From T1Sed10-7 sp040904745 (GTDB lineage Bacteria > Actinomycetota > Nitriliruptoria > Nitriliruptorales > Nitriliruptoraceae), in assembly GCA_040904745.1 (NCBI GenBank), contig JBBDSW010000019.1, forward strand, positions 1-12,700: a stretch of DNA of 12,700 nucleotides. The letters are read 5' to 3'. Under the pieces are notes generated by a model that saw only the letters and a program-made list of their open reading frames with translations, had not been told where the DNA came from and made no database searches. The translations under genes and the position numbers were made by a program. Positions 1 to 8,180 of the stretch are shown here, piece by piece. Each line of letters opens with the position of its first letter. Positions within the stretch are counted from its first letter, which is position 1.

Positions 1-30
1 GCCCGCGTCGCTGGGCACACGGAACTCGGG

Positions 31-951
31 CTAGACGGTCAGCAGCACCTTCCCGGTCGTGAGGCGGGACTCGACCCGCTGCTGGGCCGTCGCGGCCTCC
101 GCCAGCGGATGCCGTTCGCCGATCCGGACCACGAGATCCCCCGCGACGATCCAGTCGAACATCTCACGAGCGCGGGCGCGGAACTGTTCCGGCGTCCGCA
201 TGTAGTGCTTGCCGCTCGGGCGGGTGAGGAACAGCGAGCCGCCCGCGTTCAAGCGCTTGGGGTCGACGGGGTCGATGAGCCCGCTCGACTCGCCGTAGAG
301 CGCCATGACCCCGAGCGGACGCAGGCACTCGAGACCCCGGTCGAACGTGTCCCGCCCCACCGAGTCGTAGACCACGTGGACCCCCTCGGGGTCGAACCGC
401 AGGACCTCTTCCGCGAAGTCGACCTCGGTGTAGAGGATCACCTCGTCCGCACCGGCCGCCGCCGACAGTTCCGCCTTCTCCCGCGTCGAGACCGTGGTGT
501 AGACCGTGGCACCCCGCATCTTCGCGATCTGCGTGAGGAGGAGTCCGACGCCGCCCGCGCCGGCGTGCACCAGCGCCTCGTGGTCGGACGTCAGCGACAC
601 CGTGCTGGTCGCGAGGTAGTGGGCGGTGAGGCCCTGGACGACGGTGGCTGCCGCGACGTCGAACGGGATGTCATCGGGAAGCTCGACGGTCCTCCCCGCG
701 GGTGCGATGGCCTTGTCCGCGTAGGCGCCACGGGCCGCCGGGGTCGCCACACGGTCCCCGACCGCGAACCCGGTCACATCCGGACCGACGGCTTCGACGA
801 TCCCGGCAGCCTCCTGGCCGACCGTGAACGGCAGCTCCTTCGGGTTCTGACCGCGGCGGCCGTAGATGTCGACGAAGTTCACCCCCACGACCGCGACACC
901 GATCAGGACCTCGCCTTCGCCAGGCGTCGGGCCCTCCGGTCCCGTGCACAC
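31..951 (-). CDS. Zinc-independent quinone oxidoreductase (NADPH:quinone reductase-like MDR), 5' end probably frameshifted
   Basis: Medium-chain dehydrogenase/reductase that would transfer a hydride from NADPH to quinones or other alpha,beta-unsaturated carbonyls in the cytoplasm. Visible in the 306 residues: a GroES-like N-terminal part with NFVDIYGRRG (about 25-34) and PFTVGQEAAG (41-50), then the Rossmann nucleotide-binding loop AGAGGVG (130-136), followed by the family's YDSVG segment. The zinc-ligand cysteines of alcohol dehydrogenases are absent, which points to the quinone oxidoreductase branch. Family members are about 320-327 residues, so this frame is some 15-20 short at the N-terminus. 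The missing start, MRAVRVHGTGGP, is present in another frame from an ATG at 964 that has a strong ribosome-binding site. The GTG at 951 has no comparable site. The gene is therefore either frameshifted by a small deletion near 925-950 (or a sequencing error) or begins weakly at GTG 951. It is transcribed away from the Wadjet operon. The family is clear; substrate is unknown. Confidence 0.85.
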   Translation of the reverse strand: MCTGPEGPTPGEGEVLIGVAVVGVNFVDIYGRRGQNPKELPFTVGQEAAGIVEAVGPDVTGFAVGDRVATPAARGAYADKAIAPAGRTVELPDDIPFDVAAATVVQGLTAHYLATSTVSLTSDHEALVHAGAGGVGLLLTQIAKMRGATVYTTVSTREKAELSAAAGADEVILYTEVDFAEEVLRFDPEGVHVVYDSVGRDTFDRGLECLRPLGVMALYGESSGLIDPVDPKRLNAGGSLFLTRPSGKHYMRTPEQFRARAREMFDWIVAGDLVVRIGERHPLAEAATAQQRVESRLTTGKVLLTV

Positions 952-964
952 GAACCGCCCGCAT

Positions 965-1198
965 GAGCGCTCCCTCCCAGGATCGATCCGACACGGGACG
1001 GCGATGCGCGCCCCCGTCCCACGGCGTGTGGCCCAGGCTAACGGAGGCGCTCACACCTGGACCGGACCGGGCACCCGGGGCCTTGGCGAACGGCGTCACG
1101 AGTCAGGCATCCTCGGTGGATGGGGCCCCGTTGTCGCAGGTGCTCCGTAGGCTGCCGACCATGGGACCTGAACCCGTTGCGCACTGGGAGTCGCTCTG
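965..1198. other. Divergent intergenic spacer between the quinone oxidoreductase gene and the Wadjet operon
   Basis: This 234-bp segment must hold the promoters of both the leftward oxidoreductase gene and the rightward jet operon. I see no convincing sigma-70 -35/-10 pair on either strand. A TAGCCT hexamer on the minus strand (1040-1035) and a TAGGCT on the plus strand (1148-1153) are the nearest matches to a -10, and neither has a good -35 partner. No inverted repeat suggesting an operator was found. Confidence 0.4.
971..978 (-). promoter_or_regulatory. Ribosome-binding site for the original quinone oxidoreductase start
   Basis: The minus strand reads GGGAGGGA followed by a 6-nt spacer and an ATG at 964-962 that opens with MRAVRVHGTGGP, the canonical start of this family. 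This shows that translation was designed to begin at 964, in a frame that no longer leads into the rest of the enzyme. Confidence 0.7.
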
Positions 1199-2737
1199 GT
1201 GGACGCCAACTCCTCCGACCACGCTGTAGGCCTGCCCTCCCCGGCCGCCGCGGTGGCCGTCCACACGCTGGACCATCGGCTGCGGCTGTTCGGCTGGCTG
1301 AACGGGCCGGATCGCCAGTTGTACCTGTGGCTGCTGCGCATCTTCGACCGCGCCCGCCGGACCTACGAGGTGCGGCTCACCACCGAGCAGGTCGCGGGCG
1401 GGCTCGACGAGCTCATCGACGGCGACCCCACGATCCCGCGGGCGACCGATCTGCCTGGAAGCCTCGACGCGCTCGTCGACTGGGGTGTCCTCGACCGCAG
1501 CCAGGACAGCGGCCGGGTCAGCAGCATCGCCGAGTACCGCCGTCGCGCCTCGGTCTACCAGCTCACCGAACTCGGGTTCCTCGCGCACAACGCGGTGGAG
1601 CGGGTCATCGCCGCCCGACCCGACGAGGCCCAACTCAAGGCGATCGCGCTCGGCACCATCCTGGAGGACCTCGCTGCGCTGAAGGAAGCCAACCTCACCG
1701 GCGACCCGGTCGCGGTCCACCGCCTGCTCGACCGGCTGCACGGCGTGCTCACCGACCTCGCGGACCGCGCCGCCCGCTTCTACCTTCTCATCGGCGAGCT
1801 GGCCCGCACCGAGGACGCCCGCCCGGAGACGTTCCTGCGTCACAAGGATCTGCTGCTGGACCATCTGCGCACGTTCCACGCCGAGCTGTCGCGCTACGGC
1901 CCCCTGATCGGCGCCGCGGTGGAGGACGTCCGGGCGACCGGCGAGGACGGCCTGGCCGAACTCGCGGCGCAGGCCGACCCGTCCCCCTTCGCGACCCCGG
2001 TCGAACGCGCGGCGCGGTGGCGCGAGCACTGGGACGGGATCGTCGCCTGGTTCGTCGGCGATCAGGGGCAGGCCGCGACGATCGACCGGCTCGACGCGCG
2101 CACGACCTCGGCGATCGCCGACCTCGCCGCGCTGCTGCGCCAGGTCACCGAGGCACGCCGCTCCGGGGTCAGCCGCGATGCCCAGCTGCGCGAGCTGGCG
2201 GCGTGGTGCTGGTCGGCGCCGTCCGACGCCGATGCGGCCGCCCTGTGGTCGGCCGCCGCCGGGGTCCGCTCGGCGCGCCACCTGGCCATCGCCACCGACG
2301 ACCCCGAGGTGACCCGCGCCGACCGCAGCTGGTGGCAGGCCCCACCCGTGCCCGTCTCCACCACGCTGCGTGAGCACGGCCGCGCACCGAGCCCCGGCCG
2401 GCCCGCTCCCCTGCCCGACGACCGGCTCGCCCGTGAGTACGGGCGCCGACGGCAACTCGCCGAGCGCACCGCGCGGGCCGGGGCCGCGCGCAGCCTGCTC
2501 GCGCAGCCGCTGCACGACCGGGTGCTCGCCGACCACGAGGTGGCACTGCTGCTGCGCTTGCTCGACCGCGCCCTGCAGACACGGTCGGTCACGTCGGGCC
2601 GGGTCCACGCCGACTCGAGCGACGTCGGGATCCGGCTCCGCCTGCGACCCGATCCCGTCGGCTCACGCGTGCGCACCCCGTCCGGCGTGCTCACGCTGCC
2701 CGACATCAGCCTGGAGATCGAGGAGGTGCCACGATGA
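1199..2737 (+). CDS. jetA: Wadjet subunit JetA, DUF2397 / TIGR02677 family
   Basis: First subunit of a Wadjet plasmid-defence complex. By analogy with other JetA proteins it is the kleisin-like part that bridges the heads of the SMC protein JetC; that role is inferred from the system, not shown here. The 512 residues carry the family's N-terminal block: LRLFGWLNGPDRQLYLWLLR (about 28-47), a TYEVRLTTEQVAGGL segment, and a winged-helix-like region ending with YQLTELG near 120-126. A long, mostly helical middle part follows, then a C-terminal portion rich in Arg and Leu. The GTG start at 1199 is preceded by GGGAG with an 8-nt spacer. The first 24 residues are poorly conserved in type, so a slightly later start is possible. 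The stop overlaps the next ATG (ATGA at 2734-2737), so expression is probably coupled. No frameshift or internal stop is seen. Confidence 0.9.
   Translation: MDANSSDHAVGLPSPAAAVAVHTLDHRLRLFGWLNGPDRQLYLWLLRIFDRARRTYEVRLTTEQVAGGLDELIDGDPTIPRATDLPGSLDALVDWGVLDRSQDSGRVSSIAEYRRRASVYQLTELGFLAHNAVERVIAARPDEAQLKAIALGTILEDLAALKEANLTGDPVAVHRLLDRLHGVLTDLADRAARFYLLIGELARTEDARPETFLRHKDLLLDHLRTFHAELSRYGPLIGAAVEDVRATGEDGLAELAAQADPSPFATPVERAARWREHWDGIVAWFVGDQGQAATIDRLDARTTSAIADLAALLRQVTEARRSGVSRDAQLRELAAWCWSAPSDADAAALWSAAAGVRSARHLAIATDDPEVTRADRSWWQAPPVPVSTTLREHGRAPSPGRPAPLPDDRLAREYGRRRQLAERTARAGAARSLLAQPLHDRVLADHEVALLLRLLDRALQTRSVTSGRVHADSSDVGIRLRLRPDPVGSRVRTPSGVLTLPDISLEIEEVPR
2721..2728 (+). promoter_or_regulatory. 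Strong Shine-Dalgarno of jetB inside the end of jetA
   Basis: AGGAGGTG lies 5 nt before the ATG at 2734. It is a near-perfect anti-16S match inside the last codons of jetA. With the ATGA overlap it fixes the jetB start and suggests strong, coupled translation of the second subunit. Confidence 0.8.
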
Positions 2738-4155
2738 TCGCCGAGGAGGTCCGCGACACCGACCTGGCCGACTACCAGCGCGCCGTGCGAACCCTGCTGA
2801 TCCATCCGCTGGTCACCACCACCTACCCCGACCGCACCGCGCTGCCGCTGGTCCGCCGGTTCTCGACCCAGCTCACCGACGACCTCGGCACGCTCGCCGG
2901 CTACCGGCTGGAGCTGTCCGCCACCTGCGCGCGGCTGCTGCGTCCCATCGACCGGCTGGATGGCACCCAGCGACTCGTACGGCGTCGGGACCGCAAGCCC
3001 TTCGACCGACGGCGCTACGCCTACCTGAGCCTGGTACTCGCGGCCCTCGGCCGCACCGGCACCCAGGTCGCGCTCACGGAACTGGCAGACGCGCTCAAGC
3101 GTCGTGCTGCGGAGATCGACGGGGTCGGCTTCGATCCCGACAACTACCGCCACCGGCTCGCGTTCGTCGACGTGGTCCGCCACCTGATCGAGCTCGGTGG
3201 CCTACGCGAGGTGGAGGTGTCGACGGTCGACTGGGTCCGGGACCCGGAGTCCGGCGAGGCGCTCTACGACCTGGACCGCGACGTGCTCCACCTCGTCGCC
3301 GTCCCACCGCGGGTGCTCCAGCACGTGCCCTCGGTCCGGGCACTGCTCACCGCCGACGGCCGCAACGAACGGGCCGACACCAGCACCGCAGCACGCCGGG
3401 CCGCGACGCGACGCCGACTCGTCCGGCTGCTGCTCGAGCACCCGGTGGCCTACGTCGACGACCTCGACGACGGCGCCCGGGCCTACCTCGTCCAGCAGGG
3501 ACGGGCACTCGCCGACGACCTGCATCGGCTCACTGGCGGACAGCTCGAACGGCGGGCGGAAGGCGCCGCGTTGATCGACGCCACGGGCGGGCTCACCGAC
3601 CGCCGGTTCCCCAGTGGTGGCACCGCCCCACAGGTCGCGCTGCTGCTCGCCGACGCCATGACCGCCGCGGCGGGTTCCAACGGTGACGGCGAGATGGCGA
3701 CCGCCACGGTGCCCCACCTCGACGACCGCAACGCAGCGACGTGCGACCGGATCGACGCCGCGCGGCCGAGCCCGCCCACCCTGCTCGCCGACGACGGGAA
3801 CGCATCCCCGTCCACCGCGTGGGCGAGCGAACCCGCACTGGGACCGCTGTTCACCGACGACTGGCTGCACGCGCGGGTCCGGGACCTGTGCGCCACCCAC
3901 GGCCAGCGGTTCGCCGCCGACCTCCGCGACGACCCAGCAGTGTTGACCGCGGCGGCGCTGGAGGTGCTGGCCAGCTTCGACCTCGTCCGCCCGGTCCCGG
4001 GTGGGGTCGTGGCCCGCCCTGCGCTGGCCCGCTACCGCGACCTCGTCATCGAGGTGGCGCCCTCCCCGCAGGGCTCGCTGCTCGACGAGCCGACCGACCC
4101 GCCCACCGACCGGGCCCCGACCCGTGCCGACGACCACTCCGAGGGAACCCGATGA
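2734..4155 (+). CDS. jetB: Wadjet subunit JetB, DUF2398 / TIGR02678 family
   Basis: Second Wadjet subunit, 473 residues. In studied Wadjet/MksBEF complexes the B subunit is a KITE-type winged-helix dimer that binds the kleisin and the SMC heads; that role is inferred here from family and position. The N-terminus carries the DUF2398-type block: DYQRAVRTLLIHPLVTTTYP (about 13-32), then LVRRFSTQL and the motif RRDRKPFDRRRYAYLSLVLA (about 83-102). A winged-helix-like region follows to about residue 195. Residues around 314-365 form a low-complexity linker rich in Asp, Ala and Pro, and a final globular part of about 75 residues ends in an acidic Pro/Asp/Thr tail. The start ATG overlaps the jetA stop and the stop overlaps the jetC start (ATGA both times). 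The reading frame is intact. It is somewhat longer than I would expect for the family, mainly because of the linker. Confidence 0.9.
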   Translation: MIAEEVRDTDLADYQRAVRTLLIHPLVTTTYPDRTALPLVRRFSTQLTDDLGTLAGYRLELSATCARLLRPIDRLDGTQRLVRRRDRKPFDRRRYAYLSLVLAALGRTGTQVALTELADALKRRAAEIDGVGFDPDNYRHRLAFVDVVRHLIELGGLREVEVSTVDWVRDPESGEALYDLDRDVLHLVAVPPRVLQHVPSVRALLTADGRNERADTSTAARRAATRRRLVRLLLEHPVAYVDDLDDGARAYLVQQGRALADDLHRLTGGQLERRAEGAALIDATGGLTDRRFPSGGTAPQVALLLADAMTAAAGSNGDGEMATATVPHLDDRNAATCDRIDAARPSPPTLLADDGNASPSTAWASEPALGPLFTDDWLHARVRDLCATHGQRFAADLRDDPAVLTAAALEVLASFDLVRPVPGGVVARPALARYRDLVIEVAPSPQGSLLDEPTDPPTDRAPTRADDHSEGTR

Positions 4156-7100
4156 CCACATCCACCTCGCGCTTCCGCCCGACCCGCGCCGGCGTGGTCG
4201 GCCTGTGGGACTACAGCGACGCCGTGTTCGCCTTCGCCGACGGCCGGCTCGTGCTCCGCGGCGCGAACGGCTCGGGCAAGACCAAGGCGCTGGAGGTGCT
4301 GTTCCCCTTCGTGCTCGACGGCCGGCTCGATCCCCGCCGCCTCGACCCGTTCTCCGGCGAGAACCGGACCATGAAGGCGAACCTGCTGTGGCGCGGCGGG
4401 GAGACCGGCCACGGCTACGCCTGGCTGGAGTTCGCGCTGCCGGGTGCCACCGACGCTGCGCCCCGCTACGTCACGATCGGCGTCGGACTCCAGGCCCAAC
4501 GGTCCCGCCCGAGCCCACGCTCGTGGTTCTTCGTCGTCGACGGTCGCGTCGGCGAGGACCTCGTGCTCGTCGATCCCGACGGCCGCCCGCGCGCCCGGAA
4601 GGCGCTCGCCGCCGACCTCGGTGACGGGGTGGTCATGGACCGGGCCAGCGACCATCGGCGGCGTGTCGACGAGGTGCTGTTCGGCCTCGGACCGGAACGC
4701 TACGAGGCGATGCTCGACCTGGTGCTCACCCTGCGCCGGCCCATGCTCGCCAAGGACCTCGACCCGAAGACGCTGTCCGAGACCCTGAGCCGGGGTCTAC
4801 GTCCCCTCGACGAGGACCTGATCGAGCAGGTGGCCCGCTCCTTCGACGACCTCGAGGCGGTCCAGCGCGACCTCGACCGGCTGATCCACGCCGACGACGC
4901 CACCGCCACCTTCGTGACCGACTACCGCGGCTACCTGCGGACCCAGGCCCGCTACCGCGCCGATGGTGCGATCGAGGCGCTCGCCGCGCACCGGTCCGCG
5001 GAGCAGCGCCGCGCCACCGCCGAGCAGGCGCTCGATGGTGCCCGGGCCGAGGAGTCCATGGCCGAGGCCGAGGCCAGCGCGACCGACGAGCGGCTGGCCA
5101 CCGGCCACGCCCGCCGTGACGCTCTGAAGGCCAGTGAGGCCTTCCGCACCGCCGGGCAGCTCCAGCACCTCGAGCAGGCGGTCCAGGACCTGGACGGCGA
5201 GGTGGAGCGTGCCGAGGCACGGGCCGCCCACACCGATCAGGCCGCGACACGCGCGGACGACGACCACGACCGGGCCATCGGGGACCGCCGACGAGCGGAC
5301 GCCGAGGTGGCACGGATCGTCCCGCGCGTGCTCGCCAGCGCGACAGCGGCCGGCGTGACGTGGAGCGACGGCGATGCCGCGGCCGACCCCGACGAGCTGC
5401 GCCAGCGGGTCGGGGGACGGGCCGCCGCACGCCGCGGGGACCTGGACGCGGTCCGGGAGCTGCTCGACGCCCTGGTCGAGGCCGAGCGCCGGGTCGTGGC
5501 CGCCGACGAGACGCGCGACGCCGCAGAGACCGCGGAGAGCCACGCGCGTGAGCAGCTCGAGGCCGCCGACCGCGCCACCGACGACGCCCGCGCGGCCTTG
5601 CACCTCGCCGTCGACGACTGGGCGAGCACCAACGCCGAGATCGTGGCCGCCGAGGAGGCCGACGCCATCCGGGCCGCGATCGATCACCTCGGCGCGGAAG
5701 GTGCCTCGACGCTGACGGAGGTGTGGAACGCCCAGCTCGACCCGCGTCGCTCATCGGCCGCCGCCGACCGTGCGACCCATACCGCAGCCGCCGCGGCGTT
5801 GGCCGAGCAGGTCGAGGCGCTGCGTGAACGGCGACGCGGTATCGCCGACGAACGCGACGACGCCCCACCGCCACCGACATGGCGCAGCGCGGATCGGAAG
5901 GACCGTGCCGGCGCGCCGTTGTGGCGCCTGGTCCGGTTCGCTGACGACCTCGCCCCGGGACGGGCTGCCGCCATCGAGGCCGGGCTCGAGGCGGCGGGCC
6001 TGCTCGACGCCTGGGTCCGGCCGGACGGGCGTGTCTCCCGCGACGAGCACGACAGCTACCTCGTCGTCGACACCTCGACCACCGACGACACGCCGAGCCT
6101 GGCCGACGTGCTCGTGCCCGAGGAGCAGGACCACGTCGACCCGCAGGTGCTCGCCTCCCTGCTCGCCACCGTCCGGCTGCGCGACGACGCCGAGCCGGAC
6201 ACCGACCACGCCCTCGACCCGCCCGCGACGGTGGCGCTGGACGGTCGCTACCGGATCGGCCCGCTCGCCGGGCGCCACCGCGTCGACGCGCCCCGCTACA
6301 TCGGCGCGACCGCGCGGGCCGCGCACCGGGCGGAACGGATCGCTGCGCTCGACGTCGAGCTCGCCGAGCTGGACGTCGAGGTGTCCCGTACCCAGGAACG
6401 GCTCGCCGAGGTGGAGGCGTGGCTGGCCGCGGCCGCACGGGCGACCGAGACGCTGCCCGCGACCTCGACGTTGCTGGCGCGGCTCCGGGACCGCGATGTC
6501 GCCGGGGGACGCCACCAGCAGGCGCGCCAGGCCTTGGTCGACGCGACGGCCGGCGCCGAAGCCGCGCGGCGGGCAGCCAACGACCACCGGCAGGCGTTCC
6601 AGGGCGCCGCCCGATCCCGCTCCCTTCCGACCACACGCGAGGGGATCGGCGAGGTCACCGCCGCGCTGTCACGGTTCGAGTCCGACGGCGCGGAGTTGGT
6701 GGCTGCGGTGGCGCAGGCCCTCACCCGGGCACAGGCCGAGGCCGCCGCAGGGGAGCGGGTCGACGACGCCCGCTCGGCGGCGGACGCAGCCCGACGGGAC
6801 GTGCAGGAACGTCGGCAGCGGCGCGACGCACGGCAGGTCGAGCTCACCACCCTGCAGGAGCGGATGGGCGCCGACGTCCAGGCCGTCCTCGCCGACCTGC
6901 GCGCCGTGGAGGACGACCTGCGCGCGGCCGAGACCGCCCGCACGGACGCGCAGCACCGGATGCGCACCGCGGCCGCCGCCCGCGGGCAGGCCGAGGGCGA
7001 GGTCCGCGCCGCGGGTGAGGCCCTCGCATCGACCGGCGAAGGCGTGCAGGCCGCCCACCGCCGGCTGAGCGTCCTGGCAGGTCCCGACCTGGCCGGTCCC

Positions 7101-8180
7101 CTGGGCCTCGAGGTCACGGACGACACCGACGAGGACGCACTGCTGGAGGCGATCGATCAGCTGGTCGTGGGGGTGTCCGGTGCCGACGAACGTCGCAAGG
7201 CCGCGCAGACCCGCATCACCCGCAGCCTCGAGGAGCTCGACCACGCCCTGGGCAGCGGCTACCACCCCTCCTGGGACGTCCACGACGACCTCATCGTGGT
7301 GACCATCGCCGACGACCTGGGCGAACGCTCGGTGGCGGCCTTCGCCGACGAGCTGGCCGGTCAACGCGCCGACCAGGAGGCCCTGCTGACCGCGCGGGAG
7401 CGTGCCGTGTTCGAGGACGCCCTACTCACGTCGGTGTGCGGACAGATCCACGACCGTATGCAGGCGACCCGCGACCTCGTGGCGACGATGGACCATCAGA
7501 TGCGGGCACGGCGGCTGTCGTCGGGTCAGACCGTCAGCGTCGCCTGGCGTGCCGACGACACGGCGACCGCGGAGTGGAAGCAGGTGCACCGCCTCCTCGA
7601 CCAGGACCCGGCGCACTTCGGCTCCGACCAGCTCGACGTGCTGCGCCGGCACTTCTCGACCGAGATCAAGGCGGCACGGGCTGCCGATCCCCAGGCGCCC
7701 TACCGTGAGGTGCTGGCCGCGGTCCTCGACTACCGCCGGTGGCGCCGGTTCGAGCTGTTCCTCGTGGAGGCCGACGGCTCGCAGGCACCCCTCACCCGGG
7801 CGCGCCACGCCCGGCTGTCAGGCGGGGAGAAGGCCGCCTCCCTGCACCTGCCGCTGTTCGCGGCGGCGCACGCGGCCTTCGCCGCAGGCGCGGAGACCTG
7901 CCCCCGGCTGCTCGCCTTGGACGAGGCCTTCGCCGGCATCGACGACCAGGGCCGTTCCGAGCTGCTGTCCCTGTCGGTCGCGTTCGACCTCGACCTGTTC
8001 ATGACGGGTTTCGACCTGTGGGCGGTCGACCGGGCGGTGCCGGGGGTCGCCCACTACGACCTGCTGCACCTGGCTGACGAACAGGCTGTGTCGTCGCTGC
8101 TGGTCCTGTGGACCGGTGAGGAGCTGATCGAGGGGCCGGACGCCGAGCTGGCGCTGGCGCAGGCGTGGCAGGGCTCGTGA
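4152..8180 (+). CDS. jetC: Wadjet subunit JetC, SMC-like ATPase, TIGR02680 family
   Basis: SMC-family motor of the Wadjet complex, 1342 residues. SMC motors of this kind use ATP to extrude DNA loops, which lets the complex sense small circular DNA. Seen here: Walker A GANGSGKT at 37-44, right after the family's RFRPTRAGVVGLWDYSD start; two long Ala/Glu/Arg/Asp-rich segments with heptad character (about 255-560 and 725-1110) expected to form the antiparallel coiled coil; a globular insert between them (about 572-726) acting as the hinge; the ABC signature LSGGEK at 1222-1227; and Walker B LLALDEAF with D1257 and E1258. All ATPase elements are intact. The frame is open upstream to 3741, but the ATG at 4152 is chosen because it overlaps the jetB stop (ATGA), follows a GAGGG Shine-Dalgarno, and begins at the conserved N-terminus. 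It ends in an overlap with jetD. Confidence 0.93.
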   Translation: MTTSTSRFRPTRAGVVGLWDYSDAVFAFADGRLVLRGANGSGKTKALEVLFPFVLDGRLDPRRLDPFSGENRTMKANLLWRGGETGHGYAWLEFALPGATDAAPRYVTIGVGLQAQRSRPSPRSWFFVVDGRVGEDLVLVDPDGRPRARKALAADLGDGVVMDRASDHRRRVDEVLFGLGPERYEAMLDLVLTLRRPMLAKDLDPKTLSETLSRGLRPLDEDLIEQVARSFDDLEAVQRDLDRLIHADDATATFVTDYRGYLRTQARYRADGAIEALAAHRSAEQRRATAEQALDGARAEESMAEAEASATDERLATGHARRDALKASEAFRTAGQLQHLEQAVQDLDGEVERAEARAAHTDQAATRADDDHDRAIGDRRRADAEVARIVPRVLASATAAGVTWSDGDAAADPDELRQRVGGRAAARRGDLDAVRELLDALVEAERRVVAADETRDAAETAESHAREQLEAADRATDDARAALHLAVDDWASTNAEIVAAEEADAIRAAIDHLGAEGASTLTEVWNAQLDPRRSSAAADRATHTAAAAALAEQVEALRERRRGIADERDDAPPPPTWRSADRKDRAGAPLWRLVRFADDLAPGRAAAIEAGLEAAGLLDAWVRPDGRVSRDEHDSYLVVDTSTTDDTPSLADVLVPEEQDHVDPQVLASLLATVRLRDDAEPDTDHALDPPATVALDGRYRIGPLAGRHRVDAPRYIGATARAAHRAERIAALDVELAELDVEVSRTQERLAEVEAWLAAAARATETLPATSTLLARLRDRDVAGGRHQQARQALVDATAGAEAARRAANDHRQAFQGAARSRSLPTTREGIGEVTAALSRFESDGAELVAAVAQALTRAQAEAAAGERVDDARSAADAARRDVQERRQRRDARQVELTTLQERMGADVQAVLADLRAVEDDLRAAETARTDAQHRMRTAAAARGQAEGEVRAAGEALASTGEGVQAAHRRLSVLAGPDLAGPLGLEVTDDTDEDALLEAIDQLVVGVSGADERRKAAQTRITRSLEELDHALGSGYHPSWDVHDDLIVVTIADDLGERSVAAFADELAGQRADQEALLTARERAVFEDALLTSVCGQIHDRMQATRDLVATMDHQMRARRLSSGQTVSVAWRADDTATAEWKQVHRLLDQDPAHFGSDQLDVLRRHFSTEIKAARAADPQAPYREVLAAVLDYRRWRRFELFLVEADGSQAPLTRARHARLSGGEKAASLHLPLFAAAHAAFAAGAETCPRLLALDEAFAGIDDQGRSELLSLSVAFDLDLFMTGFDLWAVDRAVPGVAHYDLLHLADEQAVSSLLVLWTGEELIEGPDAELALAQAWQGS

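Noticed and set aside
1103..2608. 501-residue minus-strand open frame across jetA
   Set aside because: Its composition (Gly/Arg/Val/Asp runs) mirrors jetA codons read backwards and it has no family features. The plus-strand frame matches DUF2397.
3741..4151. Upstream extension of the jetC frame
   Set aside because: It overlaps jetB in another frame and reads as Arg/Pro-rich noise. The conserved SMC start and the ATGA overlap are at 4152.
4726..6636. 636-residue minus-strand open frame inside jetC
   Set aside because: It is antisense to the conserved SMC gene, is dominated by Arg, Pro and Gly, and has no recognisable domain. Long antisense frames are expected at this GC content.
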